The notes beneath the pieces were generated by a model. The model made no database searches, was not told the DNA's origin, and saw only the letters and a program-made list of their open reading frames with translations. A stretch of DNA of 64,000 bases from an uncultured Oscillospiraceae bacterium (GTDB lineage: Bacteria > Bacillota > Clostridia > Oscillospirales > Acutalibacteraceae). Location of the stretch: NCBI GenBank assembly GCA_958366985.1, contig CATXDC010000001.1, forward strand, positions 124,001 to 188,000, given 5' to 3'. A program made the position numbers and the translations under genes. Shown one piece after another: positions 17,585 through 26,246 of this stretch (the first letter of the stretch is position 1; each line of letters starts with the position of its first letter).

Positions 17585-18556
17585 TTATACAACTGCCGAA
17601 GAAACGGCAGGAATATTTTCTATGCATCGTTTTATAAAACTATCCATGCAGTTATCATATTTCTCTTTAGCTATATAGTAACTTCTTGCGTGACGTGCTC
17701 CATCAACTATCAAAAGTTCCTTTTCACCTGTGTAAGCTTCATAAAGCTCTTTTCCCATATATGTAGGTACAAAGGTATCTTCTATACCATGTATAAAAAG
17801 AATTGGCACTGTCGCGTTCTTTAAGAACTCTCTTGGTGAAGCTTCTTTGAAAAAATAACCTGCTTTCTTTTTACATATACAGCTGGCCATATTTTTTATA
17901 ACAGAAAGTTTCATTTTGGTCATATCGCGAATATTACACTGTATTTCTTCATCAGTATCGTTATATCCGCAGTCTTCAATAACGCCTTTTATCTGTTCAG
18001 GGACTTTATCGCTTCCGACCGTCATCATAACGGTAGCAGCTCCCATTGATATACCATGCAGGATGATTTCTATATCACTGCCGAAATTCTCTATAAGATA
18101 ATTGCACCAACTCAAAACATCAAAATGATCTAAATAACCGAACCCGATATATTTTCCTTCACTTTTACCGTGAGATCTGTCATCAGGAATAAGACAGGCA
18201 AAACCTAAATCATCATAATAATGTCTTGCTAAATGACTCATTTCATCACGTCCGTTGCACTGATAACCATGCACAAGGATGACAAATTTCTTATCATTCT
18301 TACTGTGTGTCAGAAGCAAACTCTTTAATTTAAGTCCGTCAAAAGAGGTGATTTCTCTTTGGGAAGGATGTTTGGAAATTATATATTCATTATTGATGTT
18401 TCTGATGTGCTGCCTGTTTCTCTCATCATCGTTTTTTGGCAGCTTGGGAATTTTTGGACGAACAATTATAAAATTAAAAACACAAAATGAAACTACCAAC
18501 AGCAGCAAAACAATTACACAAACCAAAATAGCTAAAACCATAAAGAATATTTTCAC
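17585..18556 (-). CDS. Membrane-anchored alpha/beta hydrolase
   Basis: 323 residues. One N-terminal membrane helix (about 5-31) anchors a serine hydrolase domain. The oxyanion-side HGYQCNGRDEM segment is at 96-106, the nucleophile elbow GISMG has Ser170, the acid is probably Asp260 (HGIEDTFVP), and the base His289 (GARHARS), giving a complete triad. This resembles YqkD/BAAT-like esterase or peptidase relatives (DUF1749/S9-like); the substrate is unknown. The start is GTG at 18556 with GGGGTG upstream. It is a single gene with its own terminator, divergent from lon. Confidence 0.8.
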   Translation of the reverse strand: MKIFFMVLAILVCVIVLLLLVVSFCVFNFIIVRPKIPKLPKNDDERNRQHIRNINNEYIISKHPSQREITSFDGLKLKSLLLTHSKNDKKFVILVHGYQCNGRDEMSHLARHYYDDLGFACLIPDDRSHGKSEGKYIGFGYLDHFDVLSWCNYLIENFGSDIEIILHGISMGAATVMMTVGSDKVPEQIKGVIEDCGYNDTDEEIQCNIRDMTKMKLSVIKNMASCICKKKAGYFFKEASPREFLKNATVPILFIHGIEDTFVPTYMGKELYEAYTGEKELLIVDGARHARSYYIAKEKYDNCMDSFIKRCIENIPAVSSAVV

Positions 18557-18705
18557 TTTTTCACCCCAAATTTTGAATAGGTATATTTTAACATAAAAAA
18601 ATTAATAGGTCTACAAAAATAAGTGAAAACGCACATTGGCTTTTTTACTATACAAAATTCAGAAGTTACTAGATTATTTGGATGGCTTTAACTGCGGCTT
18701 TTTCC

Positions 18706-18734
18706 TTGATATGAATGGCGTTTTAGTATATAAT
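18706..18734 (+). promoter_or_regulatory. Sigma-A-type promoter of lon
   Basis: TTGATA (18706-18711) and TATAAT (18729-18734) with an exact 17-nt spacer, 46 nt before the lon ATG. I looked for heat-shock operators in the 224-nt gap (CIRCE, and CtsR-like GGTCAAA repeats) and saw none. Confidence 0.75.
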
Positions 18735-18780
18735 TGCAATAACCGTATATTGCGGGGTTTTTACTCAGAGGTGAATTCTA

Positions 18781-21231
18781 ATGGATAATAATATAATTCA
18801 AAATATAAAAACAATTCCGGCTGTTGCGCTGAGAGGTCTCGTCATGTTCCCCGGTATGACACTGCATTTTGATGTAGGCAGAAAGAAATCTGTTAAAGCA
18901 CTCAACAATGCAATGCAGCAGGACAGAAAGATTTTTTTAGTCGCACAGAAAAATATCGGTGACGACAATCCGACTTTCGACGATATGTATAAAATTGGCG
19001 TTATCGGTACAGTAAAACAGATAATAAGACTTCCAAAAAGTGAAAATATCAGGGTGGTAGTAGAGGGTGTTGAAAGAGCAAGAGCTGCCAAAATTATTTC
19101 AGACTCTGAATTTCTTACTGCATCTGTAATACCAATAGAGGAACCTGAAGTTGAAAAAACTGATGAACTGTATGAGGAAGCTCTTGTAAGACACGCTAAG
19201 GATGTTTTTGATGCATATACCGAAAACAGTTCTCAGCTTTCTTCAGATATACTCATGAATGTCCTTGACGCTAAAAAGGCCGGATTCCTTGCCGATTATA
19301 TTGGATTCAATATAATGCTCGAATATACTGACAGACAGAAAATTCTCGAAATCATCAATCCTATTGATCGTTTGGAATTTGTATGTCGTGTGCTTGTCCG
19401 TGAAACTGAAATTTTGGATATAGAAGCTCAGATTCATGCAAAAGTTCAGCAGCAAATGGATAAAAGTCAGCATGATTATTATCTGCGTGAGCAGATGCGT
19501 GTAATTGCCGAAGAGCTTGATGAGGACGATGATCCCAAAAAGGAAGCGCAGGAATATAAAGACAAAATTTCAGCTCTTAAATTACCTAAAGATTCTGAAG
19601 AAAAGCTTTTGAAAGACTGCGACAGACTTTATAAAATGCCTTCAGGTTCTCAGGACGGAGCTGTTTTAAGAACTTATCTTGATACTGTACTTTCTCTTCC
19701 TTGGAATAAAGAAACCAAAGATCAGACAGATATCAAAAAGGCTGCAAAGGTTTTGAATTCAGGCCATTATGGTATGGAAAAAGTAAAAGAGCGTATTCTT
19801 GAATACATAGCTGTAAAAAAGCTCACAAAAACAACTGGTGGTCAGATTCTGTGCCTTGTAGGTCCTCCCGGAGTTGGTAAAACTTCAATTGCTAAGGCTA
19901 TGGCTGATGCTCTTGGAAGAGAATTTGCAAGAATTTCACTGGGCGGCGTACACGATGAGGCCGAAATAAGAGGTCATAGAAAGACTTATGTCGGAGCAAT
20001 GCCTGGAAGAATAATAACCGCCATCAAGCAATGTAAAAGCAGCAATCCTTTAATTCTTTTAGATGAAATAGATAAACTTGGCGGAGATCACAGGGGAGAT
20101 CCATCTTCGGCTCTTCTGGAAGTTTTGGATCCTGCTCAGAACTATACTTTTACAGATCACTATATTGAAATACCCTTTGATTTAAGTAATGTTCTTTTTG
20201 TTACAACCGCAAACGATAAATACAGCATACCGGCTCCGCTTTTTGACAGAATGGACGTTATAGAGCTTGACAGCTACACAAGAGAAGACAAATTTATAAT
20301 AGCAAAGAAATATCTCGTACCTGCTCAGCTTAAAAAACATGGTCTCAGCGGAAGTTCCATGAGAATATCCGGTGATGCAATATATGACATTATCGATTCT
20401 TATACAAGGGAATCAGGAGTAAGAAGACTCGAACAGCTCATTGCAGCCCTTTGCAGAAAAGCCGCAGTAAAAATTGCAGGTGGCGAATGTGCAAGAGTTT
20501 CCGTTAAGGCTGATAATATCGAAGCTTTCCTCGGACCGAGAAAATTCAAACCTGAAGAGAAAGCTGGCAAAGATGAAATCGGTGTTGTAACCGGTCTTGC
20601 ATGGACAAGCGTCGGTGGAGAAACAATGCCGGTTGAAGTAGCTGTCATGGACGGTAAAGGCGATGTAAAACTCACAGGTTCATTAGGCGATGTCATGAAA
20701 GAGTCCGCAATGGCTGCAATCAGCTATATCAGAAGCAACTGCGATAAACTTGGAATTGATAAGGATTTCTATAAAAATAAAGACATCCATATCCATGTTC
20801 CGGAAGGAGCTGTTCCGAAGGACGGACCATCGGCAGGTGTTACAATTACCACTGCTCTTGTTTCTGCTCTTACAGGAATACCGGTAAGAGGCGATGTTGC
20901 CATGACCGGTGAGGTTACTCTCAGAGGACGTGTATTGCCCATAGGCGGCCTTAAAGAGAAAACCATGGCTGCATACCGTCGTGGTATAAAGAAAGTGATT
21001 ATTCCCGCTGATAATGAATCTGATTTAAAAGAAGCAGATCCCAAAGTAATCGAGAATATCGAATTTGTCACAGCGGATAAAATGGACATCGTATTAAAAA
21101 ATGCACTTGTATGCAGTGAAACTGATAAAGCAGAAATCTGTAAGGAAATATGTGATGAACATTCTGATAATACTATGACAGCAGTGGTAGATAATCATAA
21201 AAACGGAAAGCGTTCATCTATCACTCAGTAA
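18781..21231 (+). CDS. lon: ATP-dependent Lon protease
   Basis: 816-residue AAA+ serine protease for damaged and regulatory proteins. The N-terminal LON domain spans about 1-210. Walker A GPPGVGKT is at 361-368, and the sensor region IPAPLFDRMDVIELD lies further on. The catalytic dyad is Ser684 (KDGPSAGVT) and Lys727 (GGLKEK), 43 residues apart as in E. coli Lon. A polar tail of about 30 residues ends in GKRSSITQ. The ribosome site AGAGGTG precedes the ATG. It is followed by ysxC 26 nt downstream, the conserved lon-ysxC pair. Confidence 0.97.
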   Translation: MDNNIIQNIKTIPAVALRGLVMFPGMTLHFDVGRKKSVKALNNAMQQDRKIFLVAQKNIGDDNPTFDDMYKIGVIGTVKQIIRLPKSENIRVVVEGVERARAAKIISDSEFLTASVIPIEEPEVEKTDELYEEALVRHAKDVFDAYTENSSQLSSDILMNVLDAKKAGFLADYIGFNIMLEYTDRQKILEIINPIDRLEFVCRVLVRETEILDIEAQIHAKVQQQMDKSQHDYYLREQMRVIAEELDEDDDPKKEAQEYKDKISALKLPKDSEEKLLKDCDRLYKMPSGSQDGAVLRTYLDTVLSLPWNKETKDQTDIKKAAKVLNSGHYGMEKVKERILEYIAVKKLTKTTGGQILCLVGPPGVGKTSIAKAMADALGREFARISLGGVHDEAEIRGHRKTYVGAMPGRIITAIKQCKSSNPLILLDEIDKLGGDHRGDPSSALLEVLDPAQNYTFTDHYIEIPFDLSNVLFVTTANDKYSIPAPLFDRMDVIELDSYTREDKFIIAKKYLVPAQLKKHGLSGSSMRISGDAIYDIIDSYTRESGVRRLEQLIAALCRKAAVKIAGGECARVSVKADNIEAFLGPRKFKPEEKAGKDEIGVVTGLAWTSVGGETMPVEVAVMDGKGDVKLTGSLGDVMKESAMAAISYIRSNCDKLGIDKDFYKNKDIHIHVPEGAVPKDGPSAGVTITTALVSALTGIPVRGDVAMTGEVTLRGRVLPIGGLKEKTMAAYRRGIKKVIIPADNESDLKEADPKVIENIEFVTADKMDIVLKNALVCSETDKAEICKEICDEHSDNTMTAVVDNHKNGKRSSITQ

Positions 21232-21257
21232 TTTAAAAGAAAGGGGAGAAAAGCACA

Positions 21258-21848
21258 ATGATGTTTGAAAAAGCTGTTTTTGAAGCTTCCTATGGTACTT
21301 TCTCTCAGCTTCCTGAATCAAATATGCCCGAAATAGCTTTTGCAGGTCGTTCCAATGTAGGAAAATCCTCGCTGCTTAATAAACTTACCAACAGGAAGTC
21401 TCTTGCAAGGGTCAGTTCCTCACCGGGAAAAACTACTACAATTAACTTTTTTGGTGTAGAGAATATAAAACTGGTTGATTTGCCCGGATACGGATATGCA
21501 AAAGTTTCACGTGCTGAAAAGCTCAGATGGTCTGAGCTTATGGAGGGATATTTTTCATCCAACAGAAATATCCGCTTGGTTATTCAGCTTATTGATATGC
21601 GTCATCCACCCACAGAAAATGATTTGTCAATGCTCTCTTACCTCATTCAAACAGGTTATCCTTTTATAATCGTTCTTACAAAGAGTGATAAACTTAATAA
21701 AAGCGAGCGTGAAAAAAGGCTGTCGCTTATTAATGAGGAGCTTAAAGAAGTCGGAATAAGCAGTGATGTTAAAATCATTCCCTTTTCGGCAACAAAAGGC
21801 GAGGGCGTTGATGCAATAAAAGATATTATTGAAAAGTATGTACTTTGA
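21258..21848 (+). CDS. ysxC: Ribosome-biogenesis GTPase YsxC/EngB
   Basis: 196-residue small GTPase needed for late 50S assembly. G1 GRSNVGKS is at residues 30-37, G3 DLPGYG at 74-79, and G4 TKSDKL near 137. The length is typical. Two adjacent ATG codons (21258, 21261) follow AAGGGGAG, and either could start the protein. The gene lies between lon and lysA and is likely cotranscribed with both. Confidence 0.95.
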   Translation: MMFEKAVFEASYGTFSQLPESNMPEIAFAGRSNVGKSSLLNKLTNRKSLARVSSSPGKTTTINFFGVENIKLVDLPGYGYAKVSRAEKLRWSELMEGYFSSNRNIRLVIQLIDMRHPPTENDLSMLSYLIQTGYPFIIVLTKSDKLNKSEREKRLSLINEELKEVGISSDVKIIPFSATKGEGVDAIKDIIEKYVL

Positions 21849-21863
21849 TTTTAGGAGGTTTTT

Positions 21864-23162
21864 ATGTTTGTTTCAGATTGCTTAAATGTAAACGAAAAAG
21901 GTCATTTAGAAATAGGCGGCTGCGATACAATAGATTTAGCTGAAAAGTATGGCACTCCGCTTTATGTCGTTGATGAAAACGAAATAAGAAAAAATTGCCG
22001 TGCATTTGTAAAGTCCATTGAGGATAACTACAATGGACACGGAACAGTAGCTTATGCCAGCAAAGCTTTTTCCTGCATGGAGATGTATAGAATCTGCAAA
22101 CAGGAAAATATGAGTATCGATACTGTTTCAGCTGGTGAAATATATACCGCTCTTAAAGCTGGTTTCCCTGCTGAACGCATTTATTTCCACGGGAACAACA
22201 AAACTCTTGACGAAATAGAATTTGCTCTTGATAACAACGTTGGAAGAATCGTTGTAGACAATCTTACAGAGCTTGAGAAAATCGAAAAGGCTGCTGAAAA
22301 GAGAAATATCACTGCAAAAATCATGTTCCGTATTAAGCCCGGTATTGACGCACATACTCACAGCTTTATCAGAACAGGACAGATTGACTCTAAATTCGGA
22401 CTTGCTCTTGAAAACGGAGAGGCCATGGTTGGCGTAAAAAGAGCACTTGCTTTAAAGAATGTTGAGCTTTGCGGTCTTCACTGCCATATTGGTTCTCAGA
22501 TTTTTGATATTTCTCCCTTTGAGCTTGCAGCAGAAGTTATGATGGACTTTATTGCAAAAATCAAGGAAGAAACAGGTGCTGAAATCAAAGAGCTTAACCT
22601 CGGCGGTGGTTTTGGTATCAAATACACAGGAGAGGACAAGCCTGCTCCTTACAGTGATTACATGAACCGTGTAGCAGCTGTTATTAAGAAGAAAGCAGAA
22701 GAGCATTCAATGGAGCTTCCCTTTATCATTATTGAGCCGGGACGTTCAATTGCCGGAGCTGCCGGAATCACTCTTTATACAGTAGGTGCAGTTAAGGAAA
22801 TAGAAAACGTCAGAACCTATGTTTCAATTGACGGCGGTATGACCGATAACCCAAGATATATCCTCTACCAGTCAACATATGAGATTTTATGCGCTAACAA
22901 AGCAAACGGACCTAAGACTGAGAAAATAACACTTGCCGGTAAGTGCTGCGAGAGCGGTGATCTTATTCAGGAAAACGCAATGATTCAGAAGGTTGTTCCC
23001 GGAGATACAATTGCTGTTCTTTCAACAGGCGCATACAACTACTCAATGGCTTCTAACTACAACAGAATCGGCAGACCAGCTGTCGTAATGACAAATAACG
23101 GTAAATCAAGAATAATCGTAAAACGTGAAAGCTTTGAAGATTTAGTCAGAAATGACGTTTGA
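21864..23162 (+). CDS. lysA: Diaminopimelate decarboxylase
   Basis: 432-residue fold-type III PLP enzyme, last step of lysine synthesis (meso-DAP to L-lysine). The PLP lysine is K67 in VAYASKAF. The phosphate-binding loop GGGFGIKY, the HCHIGSQI strand, the EPGRSI segment and the dimer-interface active-site motif CCESGDLI are all present. TAGGAGG precedes the ATG, 15 nt after ysxC. A terminator-like stem follows. Confidence 0.96.
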   Translation: MFVSDCLNVNEKGHLEIGGCDTIDLAEKYGTPLYVVDENEIRKNCRAFVKSIEDNYNGHGTVAYASKAFSCMEMYRICKQENMSIDTVSAGEIYTALKAGFPAERIYFHGNNKTLDEIEFALDNNVGRIVVDNLTELEKIEKAAEKRNITAKIMFRIKPGIDAHTHSFIRTGQIDSKFGLALENGEAMVGVKRALALKNVELCGLHCHIGSQIFDISPFELAAEVMMDFIAKIKEETGAEIKELNLGGGFGIKYTGEDKPAPYSDYMNRVAAVIKKKAEEHSMELPFIIIEPGRSIAGAAGITLYTVGAVKEIENVRTYVSIDGGMTDNPRYILYQSTYEILCANKANGPKTEKITLAGKCCESGDLIQENAMIQKVVPGDTIAVLSTGAYNYSMASNYNRIGRPAVVMTNNGKSRIIVKRESFEDLVRNDV

Positions 23163-23182
23163 TTTATCATTAACTTAAATTG

Positions 23183-23235
23183 AAAAGCAGGGCAAACCCA
23201 CCGCTTTATGCGATAAGGTATGTCCTGCTTTTTAT
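23183..23235. terminator. Terminator between lysA and the convergent phosphodiesterase-like gene
   Basis: AAAAGCAGG (23183-23191) pairs with CCTGCTTTT (23224-23232) followed by more T. The loop is 32 nt with some inner pairing. It can serve lysA on the plus strand and, with its left-hand A-run, the convergent gene ending at 23251. Confidence 0.6.
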
Positions 23236-23250
23236 GATGTGATTGATTTT

Positions 23251-24264
23251 TTATTTTGTATAGGCGAATTTAAGATTTTCTTCGCTCATTTCGATTTCCT
23301 TGTTGCAGGCAATCCATGTAGATCTTTCCTGCATGCTCTGTCCGCCATGCGAGGTGTTAATTCCGCCGTGGTCGGTGGCAATAACAATAAGCCAATCCTC
23401 AGTGTCGTAGGTGCTGCGGTTCATAATAGTATCAAGAACTTCCGCACCAAATCTGTCAGCGTCCTTAGTAGCTGTTATGTAAGCTTCGTTCTGATTGCCG
23501 AATCCTGTATCATGGCCTGCATGGTCAGTATGTTCAAAGGTAAAGAAAACTACATCGGGATCTTCGAGGGAGGTTTTGTTTGCACCTTCAGGCTTTGCAA
23601 CATATTTAAGCACCTGATAAAGTGTAGCTTCATCATCAATCTGATGAGTATATGTTATGGGAAGATTGTTTTCAATTGCGTATACAGTATCATTAAAATA
23701 AGTTTTGTTGGTATGCTCACGCCATGAAGTGGTAAATGATGCAGATTTTCCCTGTTCAGCAAGCTTGGTAAGGAAAGTTTTAACTGATGCATCCTTATAA
23801 AGACCGTTGTCAACAATGCCGTTATAGTCGCCCCAGCCGCCGGTAAGCATTGCACTCCAGCCGGGAGCCGTAGATGTTGCCTGTTCGTTTACGCCCTTTA
23901 CTCCGCCTGCAAAAGCGTAATAAAGTCCGCCCATGTCCTTAACACGCATTACAGCGCTGTCAGCGTTATCCTTAATGTTGTTTAATCCGTCTACACGGTA
24001 GCCGTCATAACCGATAAAGATTGCCTTTTTAACCGTTTTTCCTTCAGGCAGGGGAGCAGCAAAGTGATCCATAATAAGCTTGTGAATAATTGTCTGAGGC
24101 AGTGACTGCTCATAGGTATTGTCAAAAATGGACATTGACTTAATTGCCTCAATGTACTCATCATCGTTCATTTTCTCCTTTTTACCGCAGGCGCCAAATG
24201 AAAAAAGTACTGCCAGTACCAACAGCACGGCTACTGCACGTAATGCTATTTTTTTAACTTTCAT
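23251..24264 (-). CDS. Alkaline-phosphatase-superfamily phosphodiesterase-like lipoprotein
   Basis: 337 residues from the ATG at 24264, which follows AAAGGAGAG; a longer upstream frame would run through the promoter. A lipoprotein signal (KVKK, hydrophobic core, lipobox FGAC with Cys26) implies attachment to the outer face of the membrane. Family metal-site motifs: FIGYDGYR (Asp87), TAPGW with nucleophile Thr132, EHTDHAGHDTG (residues 244-254), and ATDHGG (Asp298-His299). This matches type I phosphodiesterase/nucleotide pyrophosphatase proteins; the substrate is not known. It follows the ABC pair but has its own promoter candidate. Confidence 0.82.
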   Translation of the reverse strand: MKVKKIALRAVAVLLVLAVLFSFGACGKKEKMNDDEYIEAIKSMSIFDNTYEQSLPQTIIHKLIMDHFAAPLPEGKTVKKAIFIGYDGYRVDGLNNIKDNADSAVMRVKDMGGLYYAFAGGVKGVNEQATSTAPGWSAMLTGGWGDYNGIVDNGLYKDASVKTFLTKLAEQGKSASFTTSWREHTNKTYFNDTVYAIENNLPITYTHQIDDEATLYQVLKYVAKPEGANKTSLEDPDVVFFTFEHTDHAGHDTGFGNQNEAYITATKDADRFGAEVLDTIMNRSTYDTEDWLIVIATDHGGINTSHGGQSMQERSTWIACNKEIEMSEENLKFAYTK

Positions 24265-24293
24265 ATGTTTCTCTCCTTTTGTAAATTGATTAA

Positions 24294-24364
24294 ATAATAT
24301 CACAAAATAATTAAGTGCACAATTGTGAAACAAGCAAATAAAAGCTCATATCAATTGTGCACTT
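24294..24364 (-). promoter_or_regulatory. Promoter of the phosphodiesterase-like gene overlapped by a GTGCAC inverted repeat
   Basis: On the minus strand TTGTGC (24322-24317) and TATTAT (24299-24294) are 17 nt apart, with TG one base before the -10. The -35 lies inside the near arm of a 13-bp perfect inverted repeat, AAGTGCACAATTG (24313-24325) and CAATTGTGCACTT (24352-24364). The repeat could also terminate the upstream ABC transcript. Confidence 0.5.
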
Positions 24365-24395
24365 TGCAAATAAATTATAAATAAGCTGTGTTAAA

Positions 24396-26246
24396 TTACA
24401 CCTGTGAAACGTAATACTTAGCCTGAGATGTCCAAAGACGATAATACTTTCCGTTTTCGTCGCTGAGCAGCTCATCGTGTGAACCAAACTGGACAATCTG
24501 TCCTTTATCGAAAACCATGATTTTATCGCAGAAACGACAGGAGGAAAGGCGATGGGATATATAAATGGCAGTCTTTCCTTTGGTAAATCCGTTAAAGCGG
24601 CTGTATATTTCAAATTCTGATATCGGGTCAAGTGCGGCAGTAGGTTCATCGAGAACTACAAAGGGAGCATCACGGTAAAGTGCACGGGCAATAGCAATTT
24701 TCTGCGCTTCACCACCTGAAATTTCAACTCCGTTGTCATCAAGCTTTTTGTAAAGTACCGTTTCTTCCTTCTTATCAAATTCCTTTACTCTATCGGCAAT
24801 TCCGGCCTCTTCAAGACATTGCCAAAGCTTTTCTTTATCATATTCTATGGAGGTGCTGACGTTCTGCGAAAGGGGAACGGCAAAAAGCGAAAAGTCCTGA
24901 AAAACTACGGAGAAAATCGACATATACTCCTGTATATTATATTTCTTGATATTTATTCCGTTAAGGAGTATTTCTCCCTCTGTCGGGTCATAAAGACGGC
25001 AGAGGAGCTTAATAAATGTACTTTTGCCTGAACCGTTAGCACCTACAAAGGCAAGGTGTTCACCTACTTTGAATTTCATAGATACATTTCTGAGTGCGTA
25101 GGAGTCAGAACCGGAATATTTAAAGCTGACATCTTTGAATTCGATTTCATAATCGTTATCGGTTCTCTTTTCAACGGGGAGAGTACCGAAATACCTGTCA
25201 GAATCATATTCCTTTATTCTTTTCAGATAGCTTATATTTTTCGCCCATGTTGTGCTCATCATAGGAATTATAGAAAGCTGAGTTATAGCTGGAATAAGTA
25301 TCGGAATAATACCTACAATAGCTACAACATTGTCAGCTGTAAATGAACCGCTATATGCTCTGAGAGCAATATATCCGTAGAAAATTCCTATGAGCAATGC
25401 CTGAAATGCAGAAAGCAGCAAGTTATAATTCTTCACTTCGTTTATTTCGGTAAGACTTACTTCCTTTTCCTCATCTAAATATCTTTGGTGCTCATGCTCT
25501 ATGAAACTTTCAGCGTTATAAACCCTTATATCTTTTGCATTTTTATAATTTTCAGAGAAAACAAACCAATATTTAAACAATCCGTAAGTTCTATACATAC
25601 TGTCCATATGCGACGCTGCAATCTTTGAGAGCTTATTCCCTGTAATTATCATTGCGACTGCACAGAGCACAAAAAACAGAAGCGTTAAAACTGCTGCGAG
25701 CCACGAGGTAGCAAAATGGCTGCTATCGAAAGTCAAAATTTTACTTATGGTCGGAATAATTATTATAAGTGAATATACTAAACCGAAAATTCCATTCAAA
25801 ACTTCTGATAAGCCATAGTAGATGTAAACACCGATTGCGCCGCCATTATTGTTCATAACAACGTTATATGATTTTAATAGATCCTGAAAATCTGAATTTT
25901 CAAGTAATGAATAATCTTTTTTTGTTACTATTTCAGAAAAGAACTTTTGCTCGTAAGAACGTACTAGATTAAAATTGTTTGAGTGTATTTCGGCAATAAA
26001 TTTCTGTAAGTATGAAAAGATAAATACTGTCAAAACAGAAGCAACGGCATAAATAGCAATTTCTTTTGGAGGGTTACCAGAAGAAATTTGAGCGGTTATT
26101 TGGGCGGAAAACCATACAGCAATAATTACAGAAAGATGATTTAGCATAGCGTTCAGAATAAGTATTGGTACAAAGCTTTTAGAAACGGATTTTGAAATTT
26201 CCATGGCAAAGTGAAAAGTTTCAAAATTTTCTTTCATTTGTTTCAT
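24396..26246 (-). CDS. ABC transporter, permease plus ATPase (half-transporter, second of pair)
   Basis: 616 residues. The membrane domain spans about 1-350 with five to six hydrophobic helices, and the ATPase domain about 365-600. Walker A GANGSGKST is at 402-410, with signature ISGGEAQ, Walker B FVVLDEPTAALD and H-loop ISHRLSS; all catalytic residues look intact. The exporter type is clear; the cargo is not, and no peptidase C39 domain or small peptide gene is nearby. The ATG follows GGAGGTG and overlaps the upstream partner by 4 nt, so the two probably form a heterodimer. Confidence 0.88.
   Translation of the reverse strand: MKQMKENFETFHFAMEISKSVSKSFVPILILNAMLNHLSVIIAVWFSAQITAQISSGNPPKEIAIYAVASVLTVFIFSYLQKFIAEIHSNNFNLVRSYEQKFFSEIVTKKDYSLLENSDFQDLLKSYNVVMNNNGGAIGVYIYYGLSEVLNGIFGLVYSLIIIIPTISKILTFDSSHFATSWLAAVLTLLFFVLCAVAMIITGNKLSKIAASHMDSMYRTYGLFKYWFVFSENYKNAKDIRVYNAESFIEHEHQRYLDEEKEVSLTEINEVKNYNLLLSAFQALLIGIFYGYIALRAYSGSFTADNVVAIVGIIPILIPAITQLSIIPMMSTTWAKNISYLKRIKEYDSDRYFGTLPVEKRTDNDYEIEFKDVSFKYSGSDSYALRNVSMKFKVGEHLAFVGANGSGKSTFIKLLCRLYDPTEGEILLNGINIKKYNIQEYMSIFSVVFQDFSLFAVPLSQNVSTSIEYDKEKLWQCLEEAGIADRVKEFDKKEETVLYKKLDDNGVEISGGEAQKIAIARALYRDAPFVVLDEPTAALDPISEFEIYSRFNGFTKGKTAIYISHRLSSCRFCDKIMVFDKGQIVQFGSHDELLSDENGKYYRLWTSQAKYYVSQV

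Noticed and set aside
17525..17824. Plus-strand frame across the hydrolase terminator
   Set aside because: It runs through a hairpin terminator and the 3' end of a real minus-strand hydrolase; no ribosome site or recognisable domain.
18557..18780. Heat-shock operators (CIRCE or CtsR) before lon
   Set aside because: No CIRCE inverted repeat and no tandem GGTCAAA heptads are visible; only a sigma-A promoter can be supported.
23239..23727. 162-codon plus-strand frame opposite the phosphodiesterase-like gene
   Set aside because: The minus-strand gene has a lipoprotein signal, metal motifs and a good ribosome site; the plus frame has none and begins within the lysA terminator region.
24265..24333. 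Longer N-terminus for the phosphodiesterase-like gene
   Set aside because: The extra 23 residues would precede the ribosome site and the lipoprotein signal and cover the promoter -10.
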